Positions 7,928 to 15,339 of a stretch of DNA of 64,000 nucleotides are shown here, piece by piece. Position 1 is the stretch's first letter; each line of letters opens with the position of its first letter. Position numbers and translations under genes: made by a program. The notes under the pieces were generated by a model that had not been told where the DNA came from, did not search any database, and saw only the letters and a list, made by a program, of their open reading frames with translations. The DNA is from a virus, in the IMG/VR virus record IMGVR_UViG_3300018424_007835, positions 1-64,000 of that record; one strand, 5' to 3'.

Positions 7928-7940
7928 ATCAAACTATTGC

Positions 7941-7969
7941 TGGACACAGGTGGGCTAATATCGTAAAAT
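7941..7969 (+). promoter_or_regulatory. Leaderless promoter of the 73-aa gene
   Basis: TGGACA (7941-7946), 17 nt, TAAAAT (7964-7969), then seven bases to the ATG at 7977. It is divergent from the ssb promoter. Confidence 0.65.
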
Positions 7970-7976
7970 ACCTGAT

Positions 7977-8198
7977 ATGAACGAAAACCGTGAACAAGCC
8001 CGTATGGCTTTATATGATTACTTTGTTGACACTTTGGTAGACTTGGCTGACCCTGAAGAAGGCGAAGAGCCCCAATGCCGTGATGACATGATGTCTGTTG
8101 TGGCCATCCTATTTGAAGGCGCAGGACTTACTGCCATGAATACTGACGATGGGTCAGTCGTGTTTGAGTGTCTAGGTTTATCGGCCAGCGACTTGTAG
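7977..8198 (+). CDS. Small acidic hypothetical protein, 73 aa
   Basis: A strongly acidic protein (DLADPEEGEEP) with no recognised domain. No SD is present; a -10 box seven bases before the ATG suggests a leaderless mRNA. Its 3' end overlaps the 3' end of the convergent thymidine kinase gene by 21 nt, so the two genes could affect each other through antisense RNA. Confidence 0.65.
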   Translation: MNENREQARMALYDYFVDTLVDLADPEEGEEPQCRDDMMSVVAILFEGAGLTAMNTDDGSVVFECLGLSASDL

Positions 8199-8783
8199 CC
8201 GCCTGTGCGCCATGAAGTGGCGTCGACACATGACCTGATACTCGACTAATGTTGAGTTGTCGATAACTTCATCTCCACCAGATGAAGCAGGCTGCCCCTC
8301 AATGAACAGTGCATTATGAGTAGCATGTTCCCCACACCAGCAGCGCATCTGATTGTCTAACTGCACTATCTTGTCGCACACCTCTAGAATCCTAGCCGTG
8401 GCTGTGAACAGGTTTCCTTTGTACGAAGTTAGCAGCCCGTAAGCGAACACTTCGATGTTCTTAAGGTCAGCGATTTCTACTAACTCATCAACTTGCTCCA
8501 GGCTTAAAAATTGTGCTTCGTCCACGAACAGGAACTTTAGAGAAGTTTGATTTGTGTGATTGTGAGAGTCGATAAGTTGCACAATTGAATCGTCTGGTTT
8601 TACACCAGTAGACAAAGCGACGCCGCCCATCCGACTTGAGCAAACTGATTCGCCCATTCTGTCATGACGGTTAATGAGAAGTACTTGGTCTGGGTAAGCA
8701 CTTTCCAGGTTAAAGTGGGTTTGTAGTAGGTGTGTTGTTTTGCCAGATGACATTGTTCCGGTTAGAAAAGTGATGGTGGCCAT
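8178..8783 (-). CDS. tdk: Thymidine kinase, type II (TK1-like)
   Basis: This 201-aa enzyme phosphorylates thymidine with ATP. It shows the P-loop GTMSSGKTT at residues 9-17, FVDEAQF as the Walker B-like region, and a C-terminal zinc-lasso region (MRCWCGEH ... CRRH). The first Cys pair appears as C-x-C rather than the usual C-x2-C. It follows the zinc-ribbon gene by a single base and complements thyX and ribonucleotide reductase in dTTP supply. Confidence 0.92.
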   Translation of the reverse strand: MATITFLTGTMSSGKTTHLLQTHFNLESAYPDQVLLINRHDRMGESVCSSRMGGVALSTGVKPDDSIVQLIDSHNHTNQTSLKFLFVDEAQFLSLEQVDELVEIADLKNIEVFAYGLLTSYKGNLFTATARILEVCDKIVQLDNQMRCWCGEHATHNALFIEGQPASSGGDEVIDNSTLVEYQVMCRRHFMAHRRLQVAGR

Positions 8784-8784
8784 T

Positions 8785-9003
8785 TTATTCCTGTTGGGCT
8801 GAGTTCCATAGGGCGGAACGCTCAGGACGGTATGTAGGTGCTACGGTTGCTGGAATAGGGGTTCCCCCATTAATTCGGGGAGCGCTTATAATTTTTTTGA
8901 CCCCAGCACCGCAGTCTGGGCAAGTGGTTAAAGTGTCGTCAAACATGCTTTGGAATACTTCAAAGACTCCGCAGACGGCACAAGAATAATCATACTTCGG
9001 CAT
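8785..9003 (-). CDS. FmdB-like zinc-ribbon protein
   Basis: The 72-aa protein starts MPKYDYSCAVCGVFEVFQ and continues to TCPDCGAGVKKIIS, giving two CxxC knuckles as in the FmdB/'CxxC_CxxC_SSSS' putative regulatory proteins. I place the start at 9003 because a -10 box (TATACT) lies seven bases upstream and a TTGCCA -35 is at the right distance, predicting a leaderless mRNA. An ATG at 9009 is possible. The function of this family is not established. Confidence 0.8.
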   Translation of the reverse strand: MPKYDYSCAVCGVFEVFQSMFDDTLTTCPDCGAGVKKIISAPRINGGTPIPATVAPTYRPERSALWNSAQQE

Positions 9004-9010
9004 GTTCATT

Positions 9011-9039
9011 AGTATATTACCTTTTGGTAGTCTTGGCAA
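9011..9039 (-). promoter_or_regulatory. Leaderless promoter of the zinc-ribbon/tdk operon
   Basis: TTGCCA (9039-9034), 17 nt, TATACT (9016-9011), seven bases to the ATG. Its -35 shares the palindrome CTTGGCAAG (9032-9040) with the divergent promoter. Confidence 0.72.
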
Positions 9040-9061
9040 GATCTATATTTGGTACCATATT
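9033..9061 (+). promoter_or_regulatory. Promoter of the secreted Thr-rich protein operon
   Basis: TTGGCA (9033-9038), 17 nt, CATATT (9056-9061), followed by a leader with a poly-G SD (GGGGGGG) before the GTG at 9093. It overlaps the divergent promoter back to back. Confidence 0.6.
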
Positions 9062-9092
9062 GTTAAGTGCTGTTTTGCGATTGGGGGGGTTG

Positions 9093-10367
9093 GTGAAGCG
9101 AGGGGATTTTCTCAGGCGAGCGTCCAAAGCGACGTTTGTCTGTTTTTTGTTGTTAGCTTGGTTTGCTCCAGCTCAGGCGTGGGCGAACTCATACGTGGTC
9201 ACGGCTGAGGCTGACTGGTGGTTCACTGTTTCTGAAGAGTCTCTGGAGGTTGAGATTCTGGGAAATAGTAATGCGGCGTGCGCTGACTCCAATAGGTCCG
9301 ATCCGTATTTGTGGCTGTACAACGACGATACGGGCGAGCTGGTTGATTTCAATGATGACGGTGCGCATAATGAGGATGCTCAGTGCTTTTCTTCTCGGTT
9401 GTATGTTGTTTTGGGTGCCGGTACCTACCGGTTGAGGTCAGGGTACTATCCTGTTGAGCAGGGCGTAGGGTTTGAGGGGCCTGCCCCGTATGATTTAATT
9501 TCTTCCGTTGTGTTGCAAGGTGAAGACTTGGACCCTATTTCGCCGCCTGCAACGCAGCCTTTTGAGTCAGTTCCTAATGAAGAAATTGATGCCCCATCAA
9601 CTACAACAACGACAACTGTGCCAACGACAACCACCACAACAACTACGACGACTGTGCCGCCAACAACAACCGTGCTGCTGACCACAACTACCACTACTAC
9701 AACAACGACGTTGCCGCCGGTAACAACGACAACGGAAGCGCCACTATCATCAACAACTACTACTGCCACTCCCACAACCACGACTACAACAACTACAATA
9801 GCGCCTACGACCACTAGCACAACTACTACAACAACTACCCTGCCTACAACTACAACAACGGTGACAATTGCGTTGCCGCCAACCACCACGCAACCATCAG
9901 AAACAAATATTTTAACAGCTATTGATGTAAGTGATGAAGATGTAGTCTTGGCCGGGATTGATGAGGCGGAGATAAAAGTAATCGAAGTCCTTCAGGAAAT
10001 TGATTCCCATTTAGCAACTGAGTTTGCTCAGGTTGTTGACGGTGACGTTACCGTGGAGGATTTGCGAACGCTGTTAGAAGATGAGGGCTTTGAGGATTTA
10101 CCGCCTGCCGCAAAAGACTCTCTAGCGATAGCTCTGTCTGATGCCCCTGATGAGGTGAAAGAAGAGTTTGAGGAAACGATAAATATTTTCTATGATGGCT
10201 ATGACCATTACACTCCAACTGGGTCCCGGGTTAACGTCGAGACTCGTCGGACAGTCGTTGCGGTTGTGGCAGGTGCGGGAGCGGTGGCGGCAGCGGGCCA
10301 ATCTGGTGGGGTGGGTGGAATTGAAAATCATCTTAAAAGAAAAGCACAACACGGGGGGAACCGATGA
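9093..10367 (+). CDS. Secreted protein with a Thr-rich mucin-like linker
   Basis: The 424-aa protein starts at a GTG with a G-rich SD. An N-terminal signal peptide has basic residues, then FVCFLLLAWFAPA and a likely cut after AQAWA. About 120 residues follow that resemble a pre-peptidase C-terminal-like beta domain (DPYLWLYNDDTGELVDFNDDG). Residues about 169-270 are almost entirely Thr with a few Pro, Val and Ser. An acidic helical region follows, then a short Ala/Gly-rich hydrophobic segment and a basic tail, possibly a membrane anchor. Thr-rich stretches in actinobacterial exported proteins are usually glycosylated. It overlaps the next membrane protein by ATGA. Inference: a cell-surface protein made during infection, perhaps for superinfection exclusion or lysis. 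Confidence 0.75.
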   Translation: MKRGDFLRRASKATFVCFLLLAWFAPAQAWANSYVVTAEADWWFTVSEESLEVEILGNSNAACADSNRSDPYLWLYNDDTGELVDFNDDGAHNEDAQCFSSRLYVVLGAGTYRLRSGYYPVEQGVGFEGPAPYDLISSVVLQGEDLDPISPPATQPFESVPNEEIDAPSTTTTTTVPTTTTTTTTTTVPPTTTVLLTTTTTTTTTTLPPVTTTTEAPLSSTTTTATPTTTTTTTTIAPTTTSTTTTTTTLPTTTTTVTIALPPTTTQPSETNILTAIDVSDEDVVLAGIDEAEIKVIEVLQEIDSHLATEFAQVVDGDVTVEDLRTLLEDEGFEDLPPAAKDSLAIALSDAPDEVKEEFEETINIFYDGYDHYTPTGSRVNVETRRTVVAVVAGAGAVAAAGQSGGVGGIENHLKRKAQHGGNR

Positions 10368-10564
10368 AACTTTTAAAGCATATTAAGGGCATTGCTAAGT
10401 CAATGTTTAAGGAAATATTTTATTTGGGGTGGACGCTGGCAGGCACTGGACTTGTCTTAATTACGCTGTCGTCTTCAACCTTGACCTACGGTATTTGGAT
10501 TTCGGCCGCAGGGCTAGCGTTGCATTTAGTTAGCATTATGTTTGATTATTTCGATGGAGAATAA
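10364..10564 (+). CDS. Small membrane protein, 66 aa
   Basis: Two predicted transmembrane segments (about residues 18-38 and 41-60) follow a basic N-terminus and precede an acidic end (DYFDGE). The gene is coupled by ATGA to the secreted protein and lies just before a possible holin, so a lysis accessory role is plausible. Confidence 0.7.
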   Translation: MKLLKHIKGIAKSMFKEIFYLGWTLAGTGLVLITLSSSTLTYGIWISAAGLALHLVSIMFDYFDGE

Positions 10565-10565
10565 A

Positions 10566-10820
10566 ATGGATGAGATTAACAAACTTATACTTAATACTGT
10601 AGGTAGAATTTTTGCTGTTTTTGTGATGAACGCTATGGCAATTATTGGAGGCTCCAGCCTTATTGGGGGAATTGATCCGTGGAAAGCGGCGTTCTTGGCA
10701 GGAGTAACAAGTTGCACAACTGTGCTGCAAAAGCTAGCCGCTGCTTACGCTGATGATGGTAAAATCACTGCGGACGAAATTGATTCTGCTTTTGCTTTAG
10801 GTCAGCATAAAAAGTCCTAG
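10566..10820 (+). CDS. Small membrane protein, holin-like
   Basis: The 84-aa protein has two hydrophobic segments (IFAVFVMNAMAIIGG and AAFLAGVTSCTTVLQKLAA) followed by a charged tail DDGKITADEID. Its layout resembles the 65-aa holin candidate that follows, so the two may be a diverged pair such as holin and antiholin. GGAG lies six bases before the ATG at 10566. Confidence 0.65.
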   Translation: MDEINKLILNTVGRIFAVFVMNAMAIIGGSSLIGGIDPWKAAFLAGVTSCTTVLQKLAAAYADDGKITADEIDSAFALGQHKKS

Positions 10821-10878
10821 TTGGGTTTACATATTTGTACTGCTGGGCGTGCCGGGCATATGTGGTAGACTAAATATA

Positions 10879-10904
10879 GGCGACAGGGCAACCTTCCTGT
10901 TGCC
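10879..10904 (+). promoter_or_regulatory. Stem-loop in the holin leader
   Basis: A 9-bp stem (10879-10887 with 10896-10904, one G-T pair) lies in the 114-nt gap before the holin. TAGACT (10866-10871) just upstream may be its -10 box. No terminator T-run follows, so this looks like a leader structure. Confidence 0.45.
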
Positions 10905-10934
10905 TGTATTTATCCCCTAACAAGGAGAAGAAAT

Positions 10935-11132
10935 ATGGATGTTACCATCTATAAGCAGGTAGCTGAGCGGGCGCTCATGACTTTCGCACAGACATTTCTG
11001 GCGATGTTCGTTGTGACTGACCTTACTTCAGCAAAGGGTGCCCTTACGGCGGCGGCCGCTGCAGGACTTTCTGTAGTGAAGTCGTTTGCTGCCACTAAGA
11101 TTGGCGATCCTTCTACCGCATCTGTCGTATAA
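10935..11132 (+). CDS. Holin
   Basis: The 65-aa protein begins MDVTIYKQVAERALMTFAQTFLAMFVV and ends VVKSFAATKIGDPSTASVV. The order of helix, Ala-rich second helix and GDPSTAS tail is typical of holins of actinobacterial phages. Holins form membrane pores that release the endolysin; no endolysin was recognised in the window. AAGGAG lies upstream of the ATG. Confidence 0.78.
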   Translation: MDVTIYKQVAERALMTFAQTFLAMFVVTDLTSAKGALTAAAAAGLSVVKSFAATKIGDPSTASVV

Positions 11133-11147
11133 TTTTTTACGCATCCC

Positions 11148-11176
11148 TTGCATGAGGTAGGGAAGTGTGCTATTAT
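11148..11176 (+). promoter_or_regulatory. Promoter of a candidate small RNA
   Basis: TTGCAT (11148-11153), 17 nt, TATTAT (11171-11176). No plus-strand gene follows; a terminator does. Confidence 0.62.
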
Positions 11177-11182
11177 ATGACT

Positions 11183-11272
11183 GTTAGGGGGTAAGTCTTT
11201 TCCGCTCCGTTGTGACTTCCCTACTAACGAGGAAGACCCCGGTCACTTAGGTGGCTGGGGTTCTTTCTTTTT
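11183..11272 (+). ncRNA. Candidate small RNA, about 90 nt
   Basis: Between a promoter and a strong intrinsic terminator there is no ORF. The 5' half folds into a long imperfect stem (GTTAG at about 11184 with CTAAC at about 11224, then GGG/CCC and AAGTC/GACTT). The 3' half is the terminator hairpin. Its 3' end is antisense to the last codons of the 101-aa minus-strand gene. Confidence 0.5.
11236..11272 (+). terminator. Intrinsic terminator
   Basis: An 11-bp stem with two G-T pairs (11236-11246 with 11251-11261) and loop TTAG is followed by TTCTTTCTTTTTC. Confidence 0.85.
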
Positions 11273-11548
11273 CTTGCGGCGGGCGGGGATATGCTTAAGG
11301 CGATCAGGGCGAACGGCTACCCACTGCTCTCGCCCGTATGCGCCGCCCCACAGATCCACCCACTCGTTGTCTTCGGGCAGATTAGTGTTTGTGGTATGCC
11401 CGTGGAACGTGAAGGTGCCCTGCTGGCCTTTGATGCGGCACTTGTCACCCTTATTTAGAATGACTTGGGGTGAGAGTTGGTAGCTGTCGCTTTCTACCCA
11501 CCCTGGCTTACCTTCCCACTTGCTGGGTTTGATGGTTTTGCGTGTCAT
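11243..11548 (-). CDS. Hypothetical basic phage protein, 101 aa
   Basis: The protein has a central KGDKCRIKGQQGTFTFHGH ... EWVDLWGG ... WVAVRPDRLKHI core and a Lys/Pro-rich tail. I recall similar short SH3-like proteins in many actinophages, without known function. A TATACT box (11556-11561) lies seven bases before the ATG and no SD is seen, so it is probably leaderless and separate from recA. Confidence 0.68.
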   Translation of the reverse strand: MTRKTIKPSKWEGKPGWVESDSYQLSPQVILNKGDKCRIKGQQGTFTFHGHTTNTNLPEDNEWVDLWGGAYGREQWVAVRPDRLKHIPARRKKKKEPQPPK

Positions 11549-11581
11549 GTTTACAAGTATACCACATAGGTGGGACAGTTG

Positions 11582-12556
11582 TTACATTTGTGCGTAGATC
11601 TTATCTGCGATCTCTTCACGGACATTGGGGTTGTCGTCTAGGTAGGCTTTGGTGTTTACCCGGCCTTGACCAATGTTTTCACCGCTGTATGCAAACCATG
11701 CGCCCTTCTTGTCGATGATTCCCATATCCACGCCGATGTCTACAATGTCACCTGTTCTGGAGATTCCTTCGCCGTAAGCGATTTCAAACTCTGCCTGGCG
11801 GTGAGGGGGAGCGACCTTGTTCTTCACAACTTTCACTCGGACTTTGTTTCCCATAGCTTCGCCGTCGGTTTTGAGGGTTTCGATTCTCCTAATGTCCAAC
11901 CGTACAGAGGCGTAGAACTTTAGAGCCTTGCCTCCGGTTGTCACCTCAGGGCTGCCGAACATGACACCAATCTTCTCCCTAAGCTGATTGATCATAATCA
12001 GAATGGTCTTAGAGTGATTTAGGTTGGCAACAATCTTTCGCATCGCCTGAGACATAAGACGGGCGTGTAGTCCGACGTGGCTGTCTCCCATCTCGCCGTC
12101 AATTTCTGCACGAGGAGTTAGAGCCGCAACAGAGTCCACGACTACAACGTCTAGGGCACCTGATTCAATTAGACGGTTTGTGATTGTCAGTGCTTGTTCT
12201 CCGGTGTCCGGTTGGGATACGAGTAGGTTGTCTACGTCGCATCCGATTGCCCTAGCGTACACTGGATCTAGTGCGTGCTCTGCGTCAATAAAGGCACATT
12301 GGCCACCTGCCTTCTGGGCGGCAGCGATAACGTGCAGCGCAATCGTTGTTTTTCCGCTGGACTCGGGTCCGTAGATTTCTGTGACTCTGCCTTTGGGTAG
12401 CCCACCAACGCCGAGGGCTAGGTCTAGGGCGATTGAGCCGGTGGAGATGGTTTCGATCTGCATTGTGGCGTTGTCGCCAAGGCGCATGATGGAGCCTGTG
12501 CCAAACTGTTTTTCAATTTGGCCTATTGCGTCTTCTAGAAGTTTATTCTTGTCCAT
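11582..12556 (-). CDS. recA: RecA recombinase
   Basis: The 324-aa protein has the bacterial RecA core: Walker [10 protein letters not shown], the [13 protein letters not shown] segment, Walker [11 protein letters not shown], loop 2 around [26 protein letters not shown], and a C-terminal RecA domain. It lacks the long acidic C-tail of many cellular RecAs. It catalyses strand exchange and works with the SSB encoded nearby. The promoter puts TAGAAT six bases before the ATG, so the mRNA should be leaderless. Confidence 0.97.
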   Translation of the reverse strand: MDKNKLLEDAIGQIEKQFGTGSIMRLGDNATMQIETISTGSIALDLALGVGGLPKGRVTEIYGPESSGKTTIALHVIAAAQKAGGQCAFIDAEHALDPVYARAIGCDVDNLLVSQPDTGEQALTITNRLIESGALDVVVVDSVAALTPRAEIDGEMGDSHVGLHARLMSQAMRKIVANLNHSKTILIMINQLREKIGVMFGSPEVTTGGKALKFYASVRLDIRRIETLKTDGEAMGNKVRVKVVKNKVAPPHRQAEFEIAYGEGISRTGDIVDIGVDMGIIDKKGAWFAYSGENIGQGRVNTKAYLDDNPNVREEIADKIYAQM

Positions 12557-12562
12557 CTTCGT

Positions 12563-12591
12563 ATTCTAGCTTCTTGGTTGCCCGTAGTCAA
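12563..12591 (-). promoter_or_regulatory. Leaderless promoter of recA
   Basis: TTGACT (12591-12586), 17 nt, TAGAAT (12568-12563), six bases to the ATG at 12556. No SOS-box-like palindrome was noticed. Confidence 0.78.
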
Positions 12592-12607
12592 GCCTGTGAA
12601 CTATAAT
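12578..12607 (+). promoter_or_regulatory. Leaderless promoter of the 121-aa gene
   Basis: TTGCCC (12578-12583), 18 nt, TATAAT (12602-12607), six bases to the ATG at 12614. It overlaps the divergent recA promoter. Confidence 0.65.
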
Positions 12608-12613
12608 ATGTTT

Positions 12614-12979
12614 ATGGCAAATAAACGTGGTCCCAAGCGGACGGTTAAGGCGTCCATTCGTGTTGGCGAGTGGGGAGGTACGGGCTGGCAGCTGGAGTTA
12701 GAGTGTGGGCATGTTGTGCCGTCAGACCGCCGGGCTGTTGTGGGAGAGACACGGGTATGTTGTAAAATCTGCGCTACGCCAGACACACCGCAGCGATTAG
12801 TGGAGGTTTTGAGCGACTGGGAGAACGGATGGGAACCCTGGGACCCTACTGCTGAGATAAAGATGAAAGCAAAACTAGCGTCACTTGTTGGTGTGCCACT
12901 TGATCAAGTTGAGATCAACAATGGCACTGCCACTATCTTTGTGGATGCACAGCAGCTTAAGCGGATAATGGCCAACTAG
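12614..12979 (+). CDS. Hypothetical protein with a Cys/His cluster, 121 aa
   Basis: The N-terminal half has ELECGHVV followed by RVCCKIC, four or five possible zinc ligands. The C-terminal half is helical and charged. The start is set by the TATAAT box six bases upstream; a second ATG at 12608 is less well placed. Its TAG stop overlaps the TAG of the convergent glycosyltransferase in the palindrome CTAG. Confidence 0.65.
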   Translation: MANKRGPKRTVKASIRVGEWGGTGWQLELECGHVVPSDRRAVVGETRVCCKICATPDTPQRLVEVLSDWENGWEPWDPTAEIKMKAKLASLVGVPLDQVEINNGTATIFVDAQQLKRIMAN

Positions 12980-13584
12980 CGACAGTTGATAAAGTTTTCT
13001 CTGTGCCGCCGATAAAATAGCAGGCCCTGCCGCACTTGTGTGACCGTGGCACCAAGCGCCAACATTCCATTCCACAGACTCAAGTCTTCGGCCCCGGCGT
13101 TACCCTCAAGGAAATTATGGTGTCGTTTGTAGCCAACTTTTTGGGCTAGGGCCGTTTTGTACATCATTGATCCATGATGACCTTTTCTTTCCCAGTACAA
13201 GTCTCCGTTTGTTGGGGTTGTGGGTACGGGATGATTTTTCTTAAACTCTCCCGTAATAATGATGTCGTATGTGACAATGTCAGTGCTGTGTTGAGTTAAG
13301 GTTTCGACTGTGTCAGATCGTAACCAGTTATCCGCCCCAATAAACATTGTGTATTCAGTGTCTACTTTCATAAGCATGTCTTGGAAGTTGTCAGCGGTCC
13401 CTAGGTTTTCTTCCCTTAGGGTGTACTCAACCTCTGGATAAACTTTTGGTAAGTGGGCGCAGTCGCCGACCCCGTCATCAACAAAAAGAATTTTTTCTGG
13501 TTTAACGGTTTGTGATAACAGGCTTTCAATGCAGTGCGCAGCAAGATGCCCGTAATAATACGAGGCTACTACAACTGTTAGCAT
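12976..13584 (-). CDS. Glycosyltransferase family 2
   Basis: The 202-aa GT-A-fold protein begins LTVVVASYYYGHLAAHCIESLLSQT and continues ILFVDDG and EENLGTADNF. A DXD-like position (FIGADNW) and a late GNAGAEDLSLW segment follow. It should transfer an activated sugar to an unknown acceptor. It is the last gene of a four-gene cassette with the methyltransferase, deacetylase and dioxygenase (TAATG overlap). Confidence 0.88.
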   Translation of the reverse strand: MLTVVVASYYYGHLAAHCIESLLSQTVKPEKILFVDDGVGDCAHLPKVYPEVEYTLREENLGTADNFQDMLMKVDTEYTMFIGADNWLRSDTVETLTQHSTDIVTYDIIITGEFKKNHPVPTTPTNGDLYWERKGHHGSMMYKTALAQKVGYKRHHNFLEGNAGAEDLSLWNGMLALGATVTQVRQGLLFYRRHRENFINCR

Positions 13585-14312
13585 TATGGAATCCTTTCTG
13601 GGTTTATCTGATGTATAACTTTTCCGTCAACAAGATACTCAGGGTAGTCTAGCACGCTGGCTGACTTGCAAAAGCCATTCATGTAGGTCATTCGTGAGTT
13701 TCCTGAGGTGTTTTCTTCGCTTCCGTGTATAATGTTTACCGACCATAACATCACTGAACCACGGGTTGCTGTGTACTTTGTTCCGTAGAGGTTCTGCCTG
13801 TTGAATTGGCGAAGGTTTTTAGGGACTGGGAAGATTGGCCACATGTGTGAGCCTTCGATAAACTCTACAGCGCCGTTACTTGGGGTGATGTCATCTACCG
13901 CAATAATTGTCTGCAAGTAATCGGAGGATATAGATGCCGTAAAAACACCGCTTTCCCGAAATATAGTGTCTCGGTGCCAGGCGAATGTATCTAAGTCTTC
14001 AGCTTCCCTAAAGTAAACTTGATTATTAATCTGGCGGACATTGTCCCCTAAGAAACTTTGTACAATATCAACCATTCTCTGGTCAATTCTGTACTTGTTT
14101 AAGATTGGGTTTGCTAGCGCCGGGAAAAAGATTAATGACTTTTTGTTGTAAGCTTGCTCGCTAGGAATGTGGGGGTAGCCAGAATTTGCTATTTGTTCGT
14201 CGGTTGTGGCATATGCGGCAGCCTTCATTTCGTCGCACTCATCCGCTGTGAATACGTCAGGTATCGTTGTGACACCTTTTATGTCTAGTTCTTCTTTATG
14301 CGAATGGTACAT
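13584..14312 (-). CDS. Phytanoyl-CoA dioxygenase (PhyH)-like Fe(II)/2-oxoglutarate oxygenase
   Basis: The 242-aa protein has the iron-binding HxD as WHRDTIF, the PhyH-typical NGAVEFIEGSHMWP, and the distal His with the 2OG-binding Arg in IIHGSEENTSGNSRMTY. Family members hydroxylate small molecules, sugars or antibiotics. The start at 14312 is not marked by a clear SD and overlaps the preceding gene by 17 nt; translation may be coupled. The context suggests oxidation of a sugar or lipid-linked glycan. Confidence 0.85.
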   Translation of the reverse strand: MYHSHKEELDIKGVTTIPDVFTADECDEMKAAAYATTDEQIANSGYPHIPSEQAYNKKSLIFFPALANPILNKYRIDQRMVDIVQSFLGDNVRQINNQVYFREAEDLDTFAWHRDTIFRESGVFTASISSDYLQTIIAVDDITPSNGAVEFIEGSHMWPIFPVPKNLRQFNRQNLYGTKYTATRGSVMLWSVNIIHGSEENTSGNSRMTYMNGFCKSASVLDYPEYLVDGKVIHQINPERIP

Positions 14313-14817
14313 AGTTGCTATACAGTTTGAAGTTTGCGTCTGGGTGACTTCCTTCTGCCACACCCTGTGTAACAGAATAGGCTTTTTCGTAACCAGCTTT
14401 TTTGACTAGCTCCACAACTCTGTCGTCGTAGTCCCCGTAGGGGTAGCGTAAATACTTTGTTGGGAAGGGGGCAGTGATTTCTTGAATAATTTCACGGTCA
14501 CTCAGAAGGGGTAACGACGTGTGTGACCATGTGTGCCAGCCAATTTCAAAGTCGTACATTGCACACAGGGATTTAACCTCAGTGAGTGTACAGTATCGCT
14601 CTAGCTTGGGTACCATGTGTAGATCAAAGGTGTTATCTTTACCCATGAAGTTTCCCATTACAAACATAATCCCTGATTTGCCCTTTAGTACATCATGGTT
14701 GTCTAGAACGTTTCGGTAGACTCCGTCAAAGCCAATGGGTTCGTCGCACGCCAGGATCTGTGCCCTGGTGTGGTAGTTAGAGTGGTGTGTGTCTCCGATA
14801 TTGTGTGCAAGTCTCAT
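14296..14817 (-). CDS. Polysaccharide deacetylase (NodB-like), short
   Basis: The 173-aa protein shows a reduced NodB fold: FDGVYRNVL in place of the usual FDDG motif, MFVMGNFMG, the metal-binding region IGWHTWSHTSLPLLSDREI (HxxxH), and RYPYGDYDDRVVELVKKAGY. It would remove N- or O-acetyl groups from a glycan. The changed first motif leaves its catalytic base uncertain. The ATG at 14817 overlaps the methyltransferase stop (ATGA). Confidence 0.84.
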   Translation of the reverse strand: MRLAHNIGDTHHSNYHTRAQILACDEPIGFDGVYRNVLDNHDVLKGKSGIMFVMGNFMGKDNTFDLHMVPKLERYCTLTEVKSLCAMYDFEIGWHTWSHTSLPLLSDREIIQEITAPFPTKYLRYPYGDYDDRVVELVKKAGYEKAYSVTQGVAEGSHPDANFKLYSNYVPFA

Positions 14818-15302
14818 TGGTACTCCCATACGGTTATGTTGTGAACGTACTCTCTGTATAGGATATCGAAGCTCCGTATTGGGTTCCCGAACGTGTATGG
14901 TTGTAGCCACGATGATATGCCTGCAATGAATACGGTTGTTCCAGTTGTGCAGGCATCGTGGATGTTCTGGGCTATTGCCGCATGGTCATACTGTGGGTAA
15001 AGCAGCCCAGTTGCCATGACGAAATCGTAGTGACCTTCGGGGGCCAGTACCCGCCTTACGTTGGGCGGTAGTCTAGAGGAGGCGTTGTCGCTTACTTCAA
15101 GTGCATGGATCTCGGGGGCTGGCAGGTCTTTGGTTATCCACCCTTCGCCTGCACCTATGTCTAAGGCCTTGTTAAAGTTAGGGCCAACGTCCTCCACTAT
15201 AGCTAGGTAGAAGGACTTCCTGTACTGGTCTTCCGGGTCCTTTTGGTAGTTCCAGGGGTCCGCCTGCTCGTACCATTGTTCTAGTTCGTGTAGAGGTTGC
15301 AT
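14814..15302 (-). CDS. SAM-dependent methyltransferase
   Basis: The 162-aa class I methyltransferase has motif I ALDIGAGEGWITKDL, then IHALEVSD as motif II and HYDFVMATGLLYP as motif IV; it resembles NodS-type sugar methyltransferases. It is the first gene of the glycan cassette. The ATG lies six bases after a TAGCAT box with TTGCCA 18 nt upstream, so it is probably leaderless even though a stronger promoter lies 460 nt upstream. Confidence 0.86.
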   Translation of the reverse strand: MQPLHELEQWYEQADPWNYQKDPEDQYRKSFYLAIVEDVGPNFNKALDIGAGEGWITKDLPAPEIHALEVSDNASSRLPPNVRRVLAPEGHYDFVMATGLLYPQYDHAAIAQNIHDACTTGTTVFIAGISSWLQPYTFGNPIRSFDILYREYVHNITVWEYQ

Positions 15303-15308
15303 CGTTAT

Positions 15309-15338
15309 ATGCTACCTGGTTCTTGGTGTGTTTGGCAA
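15309..15338 (-). promoter_or_regulatory. Leaderless promoter of the glycan cassette
   Basis: TTGCCA (15338-15333), 18 nt, TAGCAT (15314-15309), six bases to the ATG. Confidence 0.6.
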
Positions 15339-15339
15339 C

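Noticed and set aside
9446-9889. Antisense 147-aa poly-Val ORF.
   Set aside because: It is the reverse complement of the ACN (Thr) repeats of the secreted protein.
9598-9895. CRISPR-like or microsatellite array in the ACA/ACT-rich stretch.
   Set aside because: There are no constant repeats with unique spacers; codons vary (ACA, ACT, ACC, ACG) while Thr is kept, so selection is on protein.
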